Source of the DNA: Babylonia areolata
Lineage: Eukaryota; Mollusca; Gastropoda; Neogastropoda; Buccinidae
Length of the DNA: 64,000 nucleotides
Assembly: GCF_041734735.1 (NCBI RefSeq)
Contig: NC_134878.1
Coordinates: forward strand, 40,875,148 to 40,939,147
Direction: 5' to 3'
Shown here: one piece after another, positions 33,961 through 43,564 of the stretch
How positions within the stretch are numbered: position 1 is the stretch's first letter
How the letters are laid out: each line of letters begins with the position of its first letter
Notes under the pieces: model-generated
The model's input: only the letters and a program-made list of their open reading frames with translations
Databases searched by the model: none
What the model was told of the DNA's origin: nothing
Position numbers and translations under genes: made by a program

Positions 33961-34630
33961 CTGATGAACACGGAGGTGGAGACACACATGGTGACCAGGA
34001 AAGAGACCTTCTCTCCACACTGCAGAGGCACAAGGAAGACCAGCACGTTTAGGTAGGACGTGATGATCAGGGGCTGTATCAGACACACACTGTAAAACGT
34101 CGTCTTCCTGCGCAGTTCTACCACCACTTCGGGCTGCGGATCATCGCTCACTCCCAGGTACATCCTCGTGCTTACATTCGTTAGCAGCCACTCGGAACCC
34201 AACGACAACGTGTCGGACAGATCCTCATCAATGACTTCTTTCCCCACTGACCATTCGATAAATGGTGACATGGTGAAAAACTTGATTGAGCATGTTTGTT
34301 TGTCATAAGGATACCACTTGAGGTCATGGGACAGGCCGTTTGTGGCAAAAAGGGAATTGTAACGGTTATGTGTCCTTCGTGTGTTACGTGCATGAACTTG
34401 CTTTCTTCCATGACCTCTTTTAAGCTGGCTGAGTTGGGAACAAAGACCCCCGGGGTCCAAATGGAGTCCGATGGCAGGATGATTTCCTCCAGGCCGCCAT
34501 GAAGGGCAGTGTCCCACGCCAAAGCCTCGTCACGCCAGTCCAGGAATATCACCAGACCGCTTGTTATTGTCTGTTTTATGTCGTTCACATCTACGATGGA
34601 AACTATTCTGAATTCGGCGTTGACAAGAAC
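33961..34630 (-). CDS. Channel exon 2: ligand-binding domain, Cys-loop, M1 and start of M2
   Basis: The acceptor is ttttctgacag|gtt. The exon reads VLVNAEFRIVSIVDVNDIKQ, then WRDEALAWD, then PSDSIWTPGVFVPNSA, which is the standard core of the domain. The Cys-loop follows as ACPM, then (after the frame change) DLKWYPYDKQTC. M1 is YSVCLIQPLIITSYLNVLVF, then GEKVSFLVTMCVSTSVFI begins M2. A base is missing at about 34,324-34,325: the 670 bp exon should be 671 to keep phase, and restoring one base gives exactly 13 residues between the cysteines. The region before M1 has no vicinal cysteine pair, so this is not an alpha-type agonist subunit. The donor is CAG|GTACGT. Confidence 0.8.
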
Positions 34631-34654
34631 CTGTCAGAAAATGTGCGGCTCAGT

Positions 34655-34659
<5 letters not shown>

Positions 34660-34691
<32 letters not shown>

Positions 34692-34694
34692 TGA
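34660..34694. repeat. (TG)n in channel intron 1
   Basis: About 15 TG units plus 'agtgagtg', just upstream (in gene sense) of the exon 2 acceptor. On the gene strand it reads (CA)n. Confidence 0.95.
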
Positions 34695-35176
34695 GTGTCT
34701 GTGCATGCTGTCGTTCGTCGTGTGCGTGCAGAATTTAATCTCATAATTCTTTTATTCAAAGTTCTTTGAATGAACTTAAAGTTTACCCTGGCGATACATG
34801 TTTCATCGTTCACCCATCCCATTTACCCTGACCACCGCTTAAGGTCTGTATAGTCATCATCCAGAACGCAACTCCATTGTCTCCTGAGACTGATGGATGC
34901 ATAATCTGTCCCAACAACTGTTGTAGGATTGACAGTTGGTAAAATCAGTGTGTAGATCAACTGTGAACCATCTCTTTTTTGCATTGAAAAAAAGTGGAAT
35001 CCATTTTTTCAAATACAACTTTCCATGAAATGTTGTGGGTCGCAACAATATGAAAAAACTTCGAGAAATTAAAACATTAACAGGCATGCATTAAATTGTC
35101 CATTGAGGAAATATTTGTGGGTAATAAACATACATATTATAACAACCCTTATTATTCTGTGCAGAAAATTACTGAC

Positions 35177-35659
35177 CTTGGCTTCCCCCTTGTTTGTGTA
35201 CACCAAAGGAACCGTTCGCTCCTGGGACACGGAGAGGCTTCGCAAGTGCTGGGTCAGTCTGGCCGTGGCGGTGCGCATCTTCATCAGAATGTTGTCATCG
35301 TTCTTCTCACCTACTGAGTCAGCTGCCGTGGTGTCGTTCGTGTTCTCTGTAAGGTTCGCCCTCATAGATCGTTTCCTTCTTCCTTGGACATTGTTATCAA
35401 TCGTCTGTTTCTCAGCCTTCACTGCAATCTCAGCTGTGTCGTCGTCATCGGCACCAGGCGGCTCTGCTGCAGGGCGGTTCTTCCTGGTGGCCGGTTCTCC
35501 ATTGCCCTCTTCTTTCTCGCTCGCTTTCTCGTTGGTTGATATTGCCATGTCATCGTCTCTGTCAGGACTGGACTCTGAGAGTTCTCTCACCGTTGAGATG
35601 GCGTAGTAAGTTCCCCACACAACGAGAACAGCGAGAAATGCTTTCCAGACGAATCCCAT
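35177..35659 (-). CDS. Channel exon 1: signal/anchor, acidic pro-region, N-terminal helix
   Basis: ATG at 35,659 is in good context (aacaatgg). The start MGFVWKAFLAVLVVWGTYYA is a signal peptide or anchor. About 85 residues follow that are rich in D, E, K and S, ending at a furin-like RRKR (near residue 97). Next come potential N-glycosylation sites in NLTENTNDT and a helix-like stretch before PLVYTNKGEAK, the first strand of the ligand-binding domain. The donor is CCAAG|GTCAGT, phase 0. The long charged pro-region with a processing site is unusual for a Cys-loop subunit. It is open for all 161 codons. Confidence 0.8.
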
Positions 35660-35914
35660 TGTTTGGTTTCACGTAAACCGACTTTTCTGACACTACTGGG
35701 ATCCAGAGCTTCTACAATTATGCATACTCTATAGTCACTAATAGTCATGGAAACTTTTCCCTTTTCTGTATTTCTTTGAGAGTCTGACACAGACTCGGCA
35801 AGCACGTAAATAATAACGGAAGTCTCAACAACTGGGAAACTATACAACAAGAGATCACTGGTGCCAGATCTTACAGAAACCAGTCTTAGAAGTCAATCTT
35901 GGGATTTTATGCCG

Positions 35915-36505
35915 CAGAACATCCCGGTGCACCGTATTTCGACAACGCGCGTTTCGTCCACGCTCGTTTCGCCTCCGCGCATTTTTGCCTATGCGTGTTT
36001 CGCCCACAGATTGTCAAGTACGTTCCTTTCGCCTACGCCTTATGCATCAGATGACAGAACTATAAACATCCAAATCCTTTTTCATTGAGTTTATTAACAG
36101 CATTGATATAGGTTGAAATGTGCATCCTACATGTGAACTGCATATGAGTATGCGTCCAACATTTCCATTATTCTTTGGCCCACTCACAAAGGCTCACAAA
36201 CGAACTTTCGTCTGTGAATAAATATCCTCGTCTTTTCGTAGTGTGTTCAGTCGTATAATCAGTGATTGACTGCTAGTCGGGTGACTAAAGATATATTGTA
36301 TCCGTGCAAAATGCATTGCCTGATTCGGTTTTAGAAGTTGAAGTTGAAAAAAACGTTTCTACCAGGAAATATAAGCATGACTTGACCTGCTGGCGAAACT
36401 AACGAATATGAGTGTGTAGGCGAAACGACCCTGTTGCCATGGTGACGGAAGAGGGGGCCGGGTTTGGAGAACAAGGCGCAGGTGAAACGCGCGTAGGCTA
36501 CCCGA
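35915..36505. mobile_element. Small TIR element with GCGTTTCGCC motifs
   Basis: The left end (35,935-36,035) carries 'caacgcgcgtttcgtccacg', 'tcgtttcgcctccgcgc' and 'ctttcgcctacgcc'. The right end (36,410-36,505) carries the complement, 'gtaggcgaaacgaccctg' and 'caggtgaaacgcgcgtaggc'. Such inverted CGTTTCGCC-rich ends flanking about 400 bp of AT-rich DNA suggest a non-autonomous DNA transposon. It lies upstream of the channel gene start. Exact ends were not determined. Confidence 0.5.
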
Positions 36506-36832
36506 ACAACCAGTTTCATGAAAGGATTTTGTTGGTTTGTTTGGTTGGTTTTTTGTTTGTTTGTTTGTTTTGTGAGAATACGGACTATCGATAATGCAAT
36601 AATACGCATGGATTTAGAAACTGTCAACTCTGCCCCCCCAATACCCCCAATAAACAGCCGTCAGGGACAGACAGCAGTCACCTTTCCTCCACACTTTGCT
36701 CGGATCTGTCCTCACTGTGCAGAGATCTTAGTTGAGCTCGTTTTAAATGTTTGGGTTTTGTGCTGATTTATATCAGTGTGTCGTCATTGTTGATTACTTG
36801 ATTGGTTGTGTGCGTGTGATCGCGCGCGTGTG

Positions 36833-36835
<3 letters not shown>

Positions 36836-36873
<38 letters not shown>

Positions 36874-37220
36874 GGGCTGTGGAGGATGCACTGCACTGCA
36901 CATCACTGTATCAGGTTATCTTGCCCAAGGGGCTGTTCTGGATGCATTACAGAAAGGTGCTGTGGACACAATATCGATTTAGCCTGATACTACCGATAAT
37001 TTTCTTCCTCCTGTGTGGGTGGGTGTGGGTGTGGGTGCGTGCGTATGTGTGTATGTGTGTGTGTGTGTGCGTGCGTGTGTGTGTGTGTGTGCGCGCGTGC
37101 GTGTGTGTGTATGTCACTGTGTGTCTGTGTGTGTGGTTGTGTATGTCTGTGTGTATAAGAGAGAGAGACAGGGATAGAGAGAGAGTCAGAGACAGAGAGA
37201 CGGAAAGAGAAAGACAAAAA
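36836..37220. repeat. Clustered (TG)n and (GA)n tracts
   Basis: (TG)n at 36,836-36,871, a mixed TG/CG tract at 37,015-37,155 and GA-rich sequence at 37,158-37,220. Long ORFs across it are artefacts of simple sequence. Confidence 0.9.
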
Positions 37221-37364
37221 CGAGACAGAGGGTGTAAGTGTATATCCAAGACGCTCCGCAGAATGTGAAATCAATCTCCATAGAAAATAATTAAAACAAA
37301 GCAATGCAAATATGAATAAGAAAGCAATATGTTTTAGCACCATAACTAGCTGTTTCTTTCTGCT

Positions 37365-37855
37365 TTGAGCCGTGTGTTGGATTTATCGACCAGTCTCACT
37401 CAGATAATAGGCCTGCAGTGCAAACCTTTAGTCTGTGATCATTTAACAATGACACTGAACTTTGTCGCCACAACCATCACATCATATTTCTCTGTTATGG
37501 AAACAGGTACAAAAAAAAGTATCTATCAATTGTCTAAAATTAAACACTTTTTGGATCTTCACTGTCGAAAACTATTTGTCAGTGCTTATACAGAATCACA
37601 CATTAACTGTGCTTCTACAGCCTCTATTGGTATGCACAGAAGAGCTGTAGAACTGATTCTTTTCAAATCTTCATCATTGACTATATCTGATCATAAAGCT
37701 CTCGATATCCTCCCACAAACAAAACTTCTATATAACAAAGGCCTGTTTATGTTCAAAATCATATCTGGATTTGCTCCCCCCTCACTAAAGAATAAATTTG
37801 TAACCAACACTCATCGTCATGTTTCCAGTTCAAATTACATTTCAGTAAATCAATG
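37365..37855 (+). mobile_element. LINE RT C-terminal fragment
   Basis: The frame reads SIYQLSKIKHFLDLHCRKLF, VSAYTESHINCASTAS, MHRRAVELILFKSSSLTISD and NKGLFMFKIISGFAPPSLKN, the thumb and post-RT region of CR1-like LINEs. It stops at about 37,855, where the opposite strand begins to encode a LINE endonuclease. Confidence 0.8.
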
Positions 37856-38500
37856 ATTCACCCAATAAAATCATTTCATTTGAGAGCAGAGAAGCGTCTT
37901 CCATCATTAGTGTGAACTTATCCAACCAGTCAGCGTGCTTTGCAGGATTCCTATAAATAAAGCCTATAAGAAACGGTTCCGATTTTTTAACTCACTCAGT
38001 ATGGCCAGTCCTCTCTTCTCCTCTACACAGACCTCTCGAATGTCCAGTGGGTGTCTGAATGACCCAGCCTTTAGCTTCCGTCGTCAGAATTGTGGTATTC
38101 TTTGTCCACATTCACGTCTTCAGTATAAGAGCCTTCCGCTTGCAATATTTTGATGATGGTAATTGGGGTGAAACGTTGTTAACGTCGTCTCTTTCGCTGT
38201 TCGTATGGAAAGAGTTAAAGTGTACCTCGATCCATACTGATTCAACATGGTGGTTTTCGAGTGATTCAATTCTTTTGAAATTGGTATGTTCATGAACATA
38301 AATAAATAAGCCCGTTTCCTTTGGATTGAAAGGATCCTTACGAACGACATTATATCCAGCCATGGTTATGTCAGAGTCTGACTTATGTTCTGATAATCTT
38401 GTTTCAGCAAATCCAAAAATTTGAAAGTTTTTTTTTCCAAAATTATTCAGTATACCAGAAACATCAGATAACTTATATGATTGACACTCTCAAACCTTCT
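37856..38500 (-). mobile_element. LINE endonuclease fragment, cut by a MITE
   Basis: Minus strand: SDVSGILNNFGKKNFQIFGF, AETRLSEHKSDSD, AGYNVVRKDPFNPKETGLFI, VESVWIEVHF, then a 224 bp insertion, then FLIGFIYRNPAKHADWLDKF and SNEMILLG. This is the N-terminal half of an AP endonuclease with its catalytic ET-type motif (AETRL). It ends just before the expected GDFN motif, at the junction with the plus-strand LINE fragment. Confidence 0.85.
37991..38214. mobile_element. 224 bp MITE with TTAA target duplication
   Basis: Flanked by TTAA at 37,987-37,990 and 38,215-38,218. The ends are imperfect inverted repeats (CTCACTCAGTATGG; CTCTTTCCATACG read from the other side). The flanking endonuclease frame continues perfectly once the element and one TTAA are left out (EVHF, then KKSEPFLIGF). 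TTAA duplication is the hallmark of piggyBac-type transposition, so this is probably a piggyBac-related non-autonomous element. It cannot encode a transposase. Confidence 0.75.
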
Positions 38501-38504
38501 GCCA

Positions 38505-38774
38505 ATGGCCATGCATCGTGCGTCTGGGGTGTGTTAGCATTCAGGATTTTCTAAACATATAAGTAATGAAAAATTAAATAAACAAGAGACAGGACAATCT
38601 AAATTGTATAGGAACAATAATATCAATAATGATGTCAAGTAGACAGGAAGCAAATTGAAGAAAATGTAAATTTTGAAGATCAAACACTATAAGGAAGAAA
38701 CATTCAAGAACGCGAAACCAATTAAATGAGCAATTATAGGGTAGATAACAATTTCACGTTATGATGACGGGTGA

Positions 38775-38840
<66 letters not shown>

Positions 38841-39595
38841 AAATTGTTTAATGTCAGACCGCATAAAGCACAGATTCCCTCGTCCTAGCTGTAAAAATGA
38901 TTCTCTAACCAATCATGTGGCTGAAATGTTATCGATCCGGCAGCAGAACAGAGATGGCGAACGTGTGAGAACCCACACTGTGACAGAGGAAACATTGCTG
39001 TTGCTCCACGCTTGGTGTCCGTAATGAACATCGCCTCCTATTCAAAAGATATGTCTTTTTTTTTTTTTTAAAGATGCGAGATGTTCAAAATGGCAACATA
39101 CATTCTAAATTATCGATTACAAGTGTACGAGCATGGCCACGTACAAGAGATCACCACAAATTGATAATTAAATAAGTAAATGAATTATAAGTAAATTTCA
39201 AAATAGTGTTTGCCCATGAATGAGATGACAGACTCTTTCATGCGAGATGTTTGATGCATCAAAAAGGAAACCGCGATGACTGGCAACATGTCCATGTTCC
39301 AAACTCTTTATATCACATACAATCACTTTCCAGTTTTAAAAGATCATTGGAAACCCTAGATTTACACTTCTGATAATTATTGAGATTATGTACTGTGCAG
39401 TGTATGTTTTGAGCACGCAAAAGCTATTCATTCATTCCTCATGAACTGCGTGGTTTGGGTTTTTGTTTAGGAATGAAATTAGCTTCTTTTATTTTTTTTA
39501 ACCAACTGTCGTGATCGAACCTTCACCATGTGCACGGAATGTGGTTTTGTTCCTTTCTGGCTCCGATTCATAGAATGATGCAGAAGAAAGATAAT

Positions 39596-39673
<78 letters not shown>

Positions 39674-40028
39674 GCACGTGTGTGGACCGACCAATAGCCA
39701 GACGCTGAAGAGTGGAATGGTGAATGGTCGTTGTCGTGCTGCTTGCTTTGTTTGCTGTATTGAGTAATTGAGTTGGGTGAGACAGTTCCAAACCACACAG
39801 CATTCACGTTAATGCATCTGACCGGACGTCACTACAGTGCCATGAACAATGCAGAGGGTTACTGGTCATCAAAAAGCTTTCAGAGCACGCGCCCACACAC
39901 ACTGGCTCACACACCCACACACCTACACGCACCCACCCACCCACACACATAAACACGCGCGCGCGCGCGCGCGCGCATGTACACACATCCAAACATACTC
40001 AAGTATACAAGTACGTGATCTCTCACGG

Positions 40029-40062
<34 letters not shown>

Positions 40063-40770
40063 GTCTGAGACTTGAACAACGTGACCTTATGATGTCAGCC
40101 AATAGGTCGTTAAACTCTACCTCTTTTGCTTGACTCGCACTGACCAAAAGCAAACGTCGGAAGAGAGTAAACTGTGTTCGCCACTCTGACCACTTCGGTG
40201 TCCACTGTGTGCTGCTAAGCGCAACTTATGTGTTGCTATCACGAGTTATGGTCGACAGATCTTATGTGAATGCACTGTTTAAAAGTTTTCAGCTACGGTT
40301 TTATTTTGTAGGAAGATTGTTTCATCACAAAAAAGCATTTGTTTACAATCCGCACGTGATGCAAGGTGTTTTTTGTTGTTGTTTTTTCAAGTGGGAGAGA
40401 AAGCCAAACATGGATGAAGTTTCTTAGTTCCTCTTATTTGCTTCCCTGTGCGTTTGCAGTTTGTAATTTGTTTAAAGCTGTATTGATTTTCTATAGGAAA
40501 AACTTTATGCACGTCTACATTTTCAGGGTGCATATGAATGTCTGAAGCATGTGTTTTGAGTTTGATGGGAATATGTGACATGAACTGGTTCATTTCTCTG
40601 CCGCGTACAGAACGTCACATCACATTTTGATGAACGCGCTGACACGTATGCCAGGCCACAGATCTTTTGTTGTTGTTGTTGTTGTTGTCTCTCAGCTAGA
40701 TTTTGAAGGACAATTAGAAAGGACATATCAGTCTGGAAACCGAGTTGCGCCTTCCCGAGATATGATTTAA
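38505..40770. other. No recognisable gene; simple repeats
   Basis: AT-rich DNA with (AT)n(AG)n at 38,778-38,836, (CT)n(CA)n at 39,597-39,672, CA-rich plus (CG)n at 39,894-39,985, (CT)n at 40,030-40,061 and (TTG)n at 40,669-40,687. ORFs here follow the simple repeats. Confidence 0.6.
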
Positions 40771-40784
40771 CCTATGATCTCCTC

Positions 40785-40976
40785 ATGCGATTTGCCCGGA
40801 AAGTATGCCTGGCTGTGTGCGCATTTTATCACCTGAATTGGATGGGTTCAGGCCAGCTAGATACCAGTCCTGTCAACAACAGCACACCATCCAGTAAGCC
40901 AGCAGGGGGACCTGAAGAGAAAAACGAAGAAAGAGGAAAACGCTTTTTGTTGCAAACCAGCGCAGTGACAGTGTGA
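40785..40976 (+). CDS. Possible small secreted peptide, unrecognised
   Basis: This 63-codon ATG-to-TGA ORF begins MRFARKVCLAVCAFYHLNWM, a plausible though short signal peptide. It continues with a hydrophilic stretch (PSSKPAGGPEEKNEERG) and a GKR dibasic-type site before FLLQTSAVTV. The layout resembles a prepropeptide, or the first exon of a secreted or membrane protein. No homolog is recognised and no splice evidence was followed up. The minisatellite begins about 130 bp after it. It may be a chance ORF. Confidence 0.2.
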   Translation: MRFARKVCLAVCAFYHLNWMGSGQLDTSPVNNSTPSSKPAGGPEEKNEERGKRFLLQTSAVTV

Positions 40977-41104
40977 ACAGCAAGATCCAGCGTCAAGCAG
41001 ACGTAAGGAGGAAGAAGTATACAGACATACTGAGCAGACAGTGGCGATTGACGACCGTTGACAACACACCTGTGGAATCTCCCCGTCTCGTTAGAATATT
41101 CCAT

Positions 41105-42390
41105 CCCTTTCGAATGCACAGATCAGTCTCTAGAGACACATAAAGCACCACTCTCTAGAGACACATAGAGCACCACTCTCTAAAGACACATAGAGCACCA
41201 CTCTCTAAAGACACATAGAGCGACACTCTTTACAGACACAAAAAGCACCACTTTCATAGGGCACGACTCTCTACAGAGCACCACTCTCTAAAGACACATA
41301 GACCAACACTCTCATAGAGCAACATTTTCTAAAGACACATAGAGCACCATTTGTTAAAGACACATAGAGCAACACTCTCATGGAACAACACTCTCTAAAG
41401 ACACGTAGAGCACCACTCTCTAAAGACACATAGAGCACCACTCTGTAAAGACACATAGAGCAACACTCTCATAGAGCACCATTTTCTAAAGACACATAAA
41501 GCACCACTCTCTAGAGACACACAGAGCACAAAGAGCAACACTCTCTAAAGACACATAGAGCACGACTCTCTAAAGACACATAGAGCACCACTCTCTAAAG
41601 ACACATAGAGCACGACTCTCTAAAGACACATAGAGCACCACTCTCACAGAGCACCACTCTCTTAAGACACATAGAGTAACACCCTCTACAGACACGAAAA
41701 GCAACAGTCTCCAGAGACACATACAACACAACTCTCTAAAGACACATAGAGCACCGCTCTCTAAAGACACATAGAGCGCCACTCTCATAGAGCACCACTC
41801 TCTAAAGACACAAAGAGCACCACTCTCATACAGCACCACTCTCTAAAGACACAAAGAGCACCACTCTCATAGAGCACCACTCTCTAAAGACACAAAGAGC
41901 ACCACTCTCTAAAGACACAAAGAGCACCACTCTCATACAGCACCACTCTCTAAAGACACAAAGAGCACCACTCTCATACAGCACCACTCTCTAAAGACAC
42001 AAAGAGCACCACTCTCTAAAGACACAAAGAGCACCACTCTCATACAGCACCACTCTCTAAAGACACAAAGAGCACCACTCTCTAAAGACACAAAGAGCAC
42101 CACTCTCATACAGCACCACTCTCTAAAGACACAAAGAGCACCACTCTCTAAAGACACAAAGAGCACCACTCTCATACAGCACCACTCTCTAAAGACACAA
42201 AGAGCACCACTCTCTAAAGACACAAAGAGCACCACTCTCTAAAGACACAAAGAGCACCACTCTCTAAAGACACAAAGAGCACCACTCTCTAAAGACACAA
42301 AGAGCACCACTCTCTAAAGACACAAAGAGCACCACTCTCTAAAGACACAAAGAGCACCACTCTCATAGAGCACCACTCTCTAAAGAGGGA
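41105..42390. repeat. 25-bp minisatellite with higher-order structure
   Basis: The basic unit is aaagacac(a/t)(t/a)agagcaccactctct, about 25 bp. The left third is divergent (acacatagagc type, many variants). From about 41,800 to 42,190 the array repeats a composite that inserts 'catacagcaccactctct' after every one or two units. From about 42,195 to 42,360 it is homogeneous acacaaagagc type. Long minus-strand frames repeating VLFVSLESGALCVFREWC are simply this array translated. Confidence 0.95.
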
Positions 42391-42394
42391 AGGG

Positions 42395-42500
42395 CTAGTC
42401 TTAACTGACCACATCACCCCTCTCCCTTCCACTACAAATTTACGGAAGCATGCGCTTCTTACATAATAGCCTGAGTTGAACCTCTTCCCACCCACTTTGC
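42395..42500. repeat. CCCCGGGGT-family repeat fragment
   Basis: Shares 'ctagtcttaactgacc', 'ccttccactacaaattta' and 'aatagcctgagttgaacctc' with 12,690-12,785. It lies directly at the right edge of the minisatellite. Confidence 0.55.
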
Positions 42501-42504
42501 AGTT

Positions 42505-42940
42505 ACTCGGACTTAATGGTTTATAGGTTTATTGTTGCTTTTAGTCCAGCCGACCGCACAGGGCCATATTAGGACTGTCAAACCATACGAATCTTCAACC
42601 GCGTCAACACTAAACTGTCACATACACATACAAAAAACAGCAAGATAGACACACATTTCACACAGTTCATGACACATTATCCTAACCATTTAGCTCCTAT
42701 GAGCAAATAAGATTAGGCCGTGCTGAGGACGCCAGCCATCCCCAGATTACAAAACATCATTAAAAAAAAGGGAAAAAATCAACCAATACTTTAAAACCAA
42801 ACGAAAAATGCACTAAAAAGGCCAGATAGACAAATAACACCGCAGAATGGACAGGTAGTGTTCATTCCAGTGTTGACATCTCACTACCTAATCGCCAGAG
42901 AAAAACAGCACAGATAGTACATCATGGACTGCAGAAAATA
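42505..42940. other. No recognisable gene
   Basis: Includes 'tagtccagccgaccgcacag' (42,543), related to 'gacccagccgaccacaaggg' at 63,518, suggesting another low-copy repeat. Otherwise A-rich sequence. Confidence 0.4.
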
Positions 42941-42945
42941 GAAAC

Positions 42946-43471
42946 CAAGAGAGGCAAGGCCTTCAAGACTCACTTGTGATACACTAAAAAAAAAAAAAAA
43001 AAATTAAAAAAAGTCCAAGCTTTTTATGTATTGAATATAATTTCAAAATGTAATGTTTAAGCTGAGAAAGATCAGTTTAAAGCAAATTAAGTCCCCTAGC
43101 ATTAATTACAGAGTAATTTCCCTTTTTTACTATCTGCACCAAAACGTTTCCAAAAAAAATAAAACTTCCATGCTTAGCAAAAGAAGTTCCTGTTTGAACA
43201 AAAAATGATAATAATGACTGCTCTTGTTGTTGGGTCAGAATATCAGATCAAAGTGCCAAGTTTAGAGAATACAAAAAATATAAATATAACAGTAAATGCA
43301 GTTTGCATATAATTAGGCTTCATTTATTATTTTTTTGTGCCCATCCCAGAGGCGCAATATTGTTTTAAACAAGATGACTGGAAAGAACTGAATTTTTCCT
43401 ATTTTTATGCCTAATTTGGTGTCAACTGACAAAGTATTTGCAGAGAAAATGTCAATGTTAAAGTTTACCAC

Positions 43472-43512
<41 letters not shown>

Positions 43513-43560
43513 ACCGAACACCGGGTTAAAACATAAGACTCACTTTTCAAAAAAGTGTCA
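42946..43560 (-). mobile_element. Hairpin-ended repeat, internally deleted copy D (about 615 bp)
   Basis: Has both ends of copies A and B in inverted orientation: 'caagagaggcaaggccttca' plus 'agactcacttgtg' on the left; (CA)n, 'caaccgaacaccgggttaaa' and 'gactcac' on the right. About 950 bp are missing between the T-rich tail and 'aagctttttatgtattga', including the tRNA-like segment. The rest aligns with copy A. It is a short non-autonomous derivative. Confidence 0.8.
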
Positions 43561-43564
43561 AGGC

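Larger units (their letters stand above)
23050..35659 (-). pseudogene. Cys-loop ligand-gated ion channel subunit (nAChR-like), gene span
   Basis: Four minus-strand exons join in phase: 35,659-35,177 (ends phase 0), 34,630-33,961 (ends after two bases of a Ser codon), 27,287-27,108 (completes it and ends after AG of an Arg codon) and 23,308-23,050 (completes it and ends TGA). All junctions are GT-AG. With one missing base in exon 2 allowed for, the product is about 530 residues: hydrophobic start, acidic region with RRKR, ligand-binding domain with a CX13C Cys-loop, M1, M2, M3, short cytoplasmic loop and M4. Such subunits form pentameric plasma-membrane channels. GEK at the start of M2 is typical of cation channels. 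The one-base frameshift in the Cys-loop would truncate the protein before M1, so this is a pseudogene, a null allele or an assembly error. Intact splice sites and frame elsewhere favour a recent event or an error. Confidence 0.8.

Noticed and set aside
35103-35606. Plus-strand 167-codon frame
   Set aside because: It is the antisense shadow of channel exon 1, which has domain and splice support.
36747-37343. Long frames on both strands around 37 kb
   Set aside because: They follow (TG)n and (GA)n simple repeats.
41105-42390. CRISPR-like array of short direct repeats
   Set aside because: Repeats are contiguous with no unique spacers, and the sequence is eukaryotic.
41271-42495. Long minus-strand frames repeating VLFVSLESGALCVF
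   Set aside because: They are the 25-bp minisatellite translated; the unit length lets frames stay open without selection.
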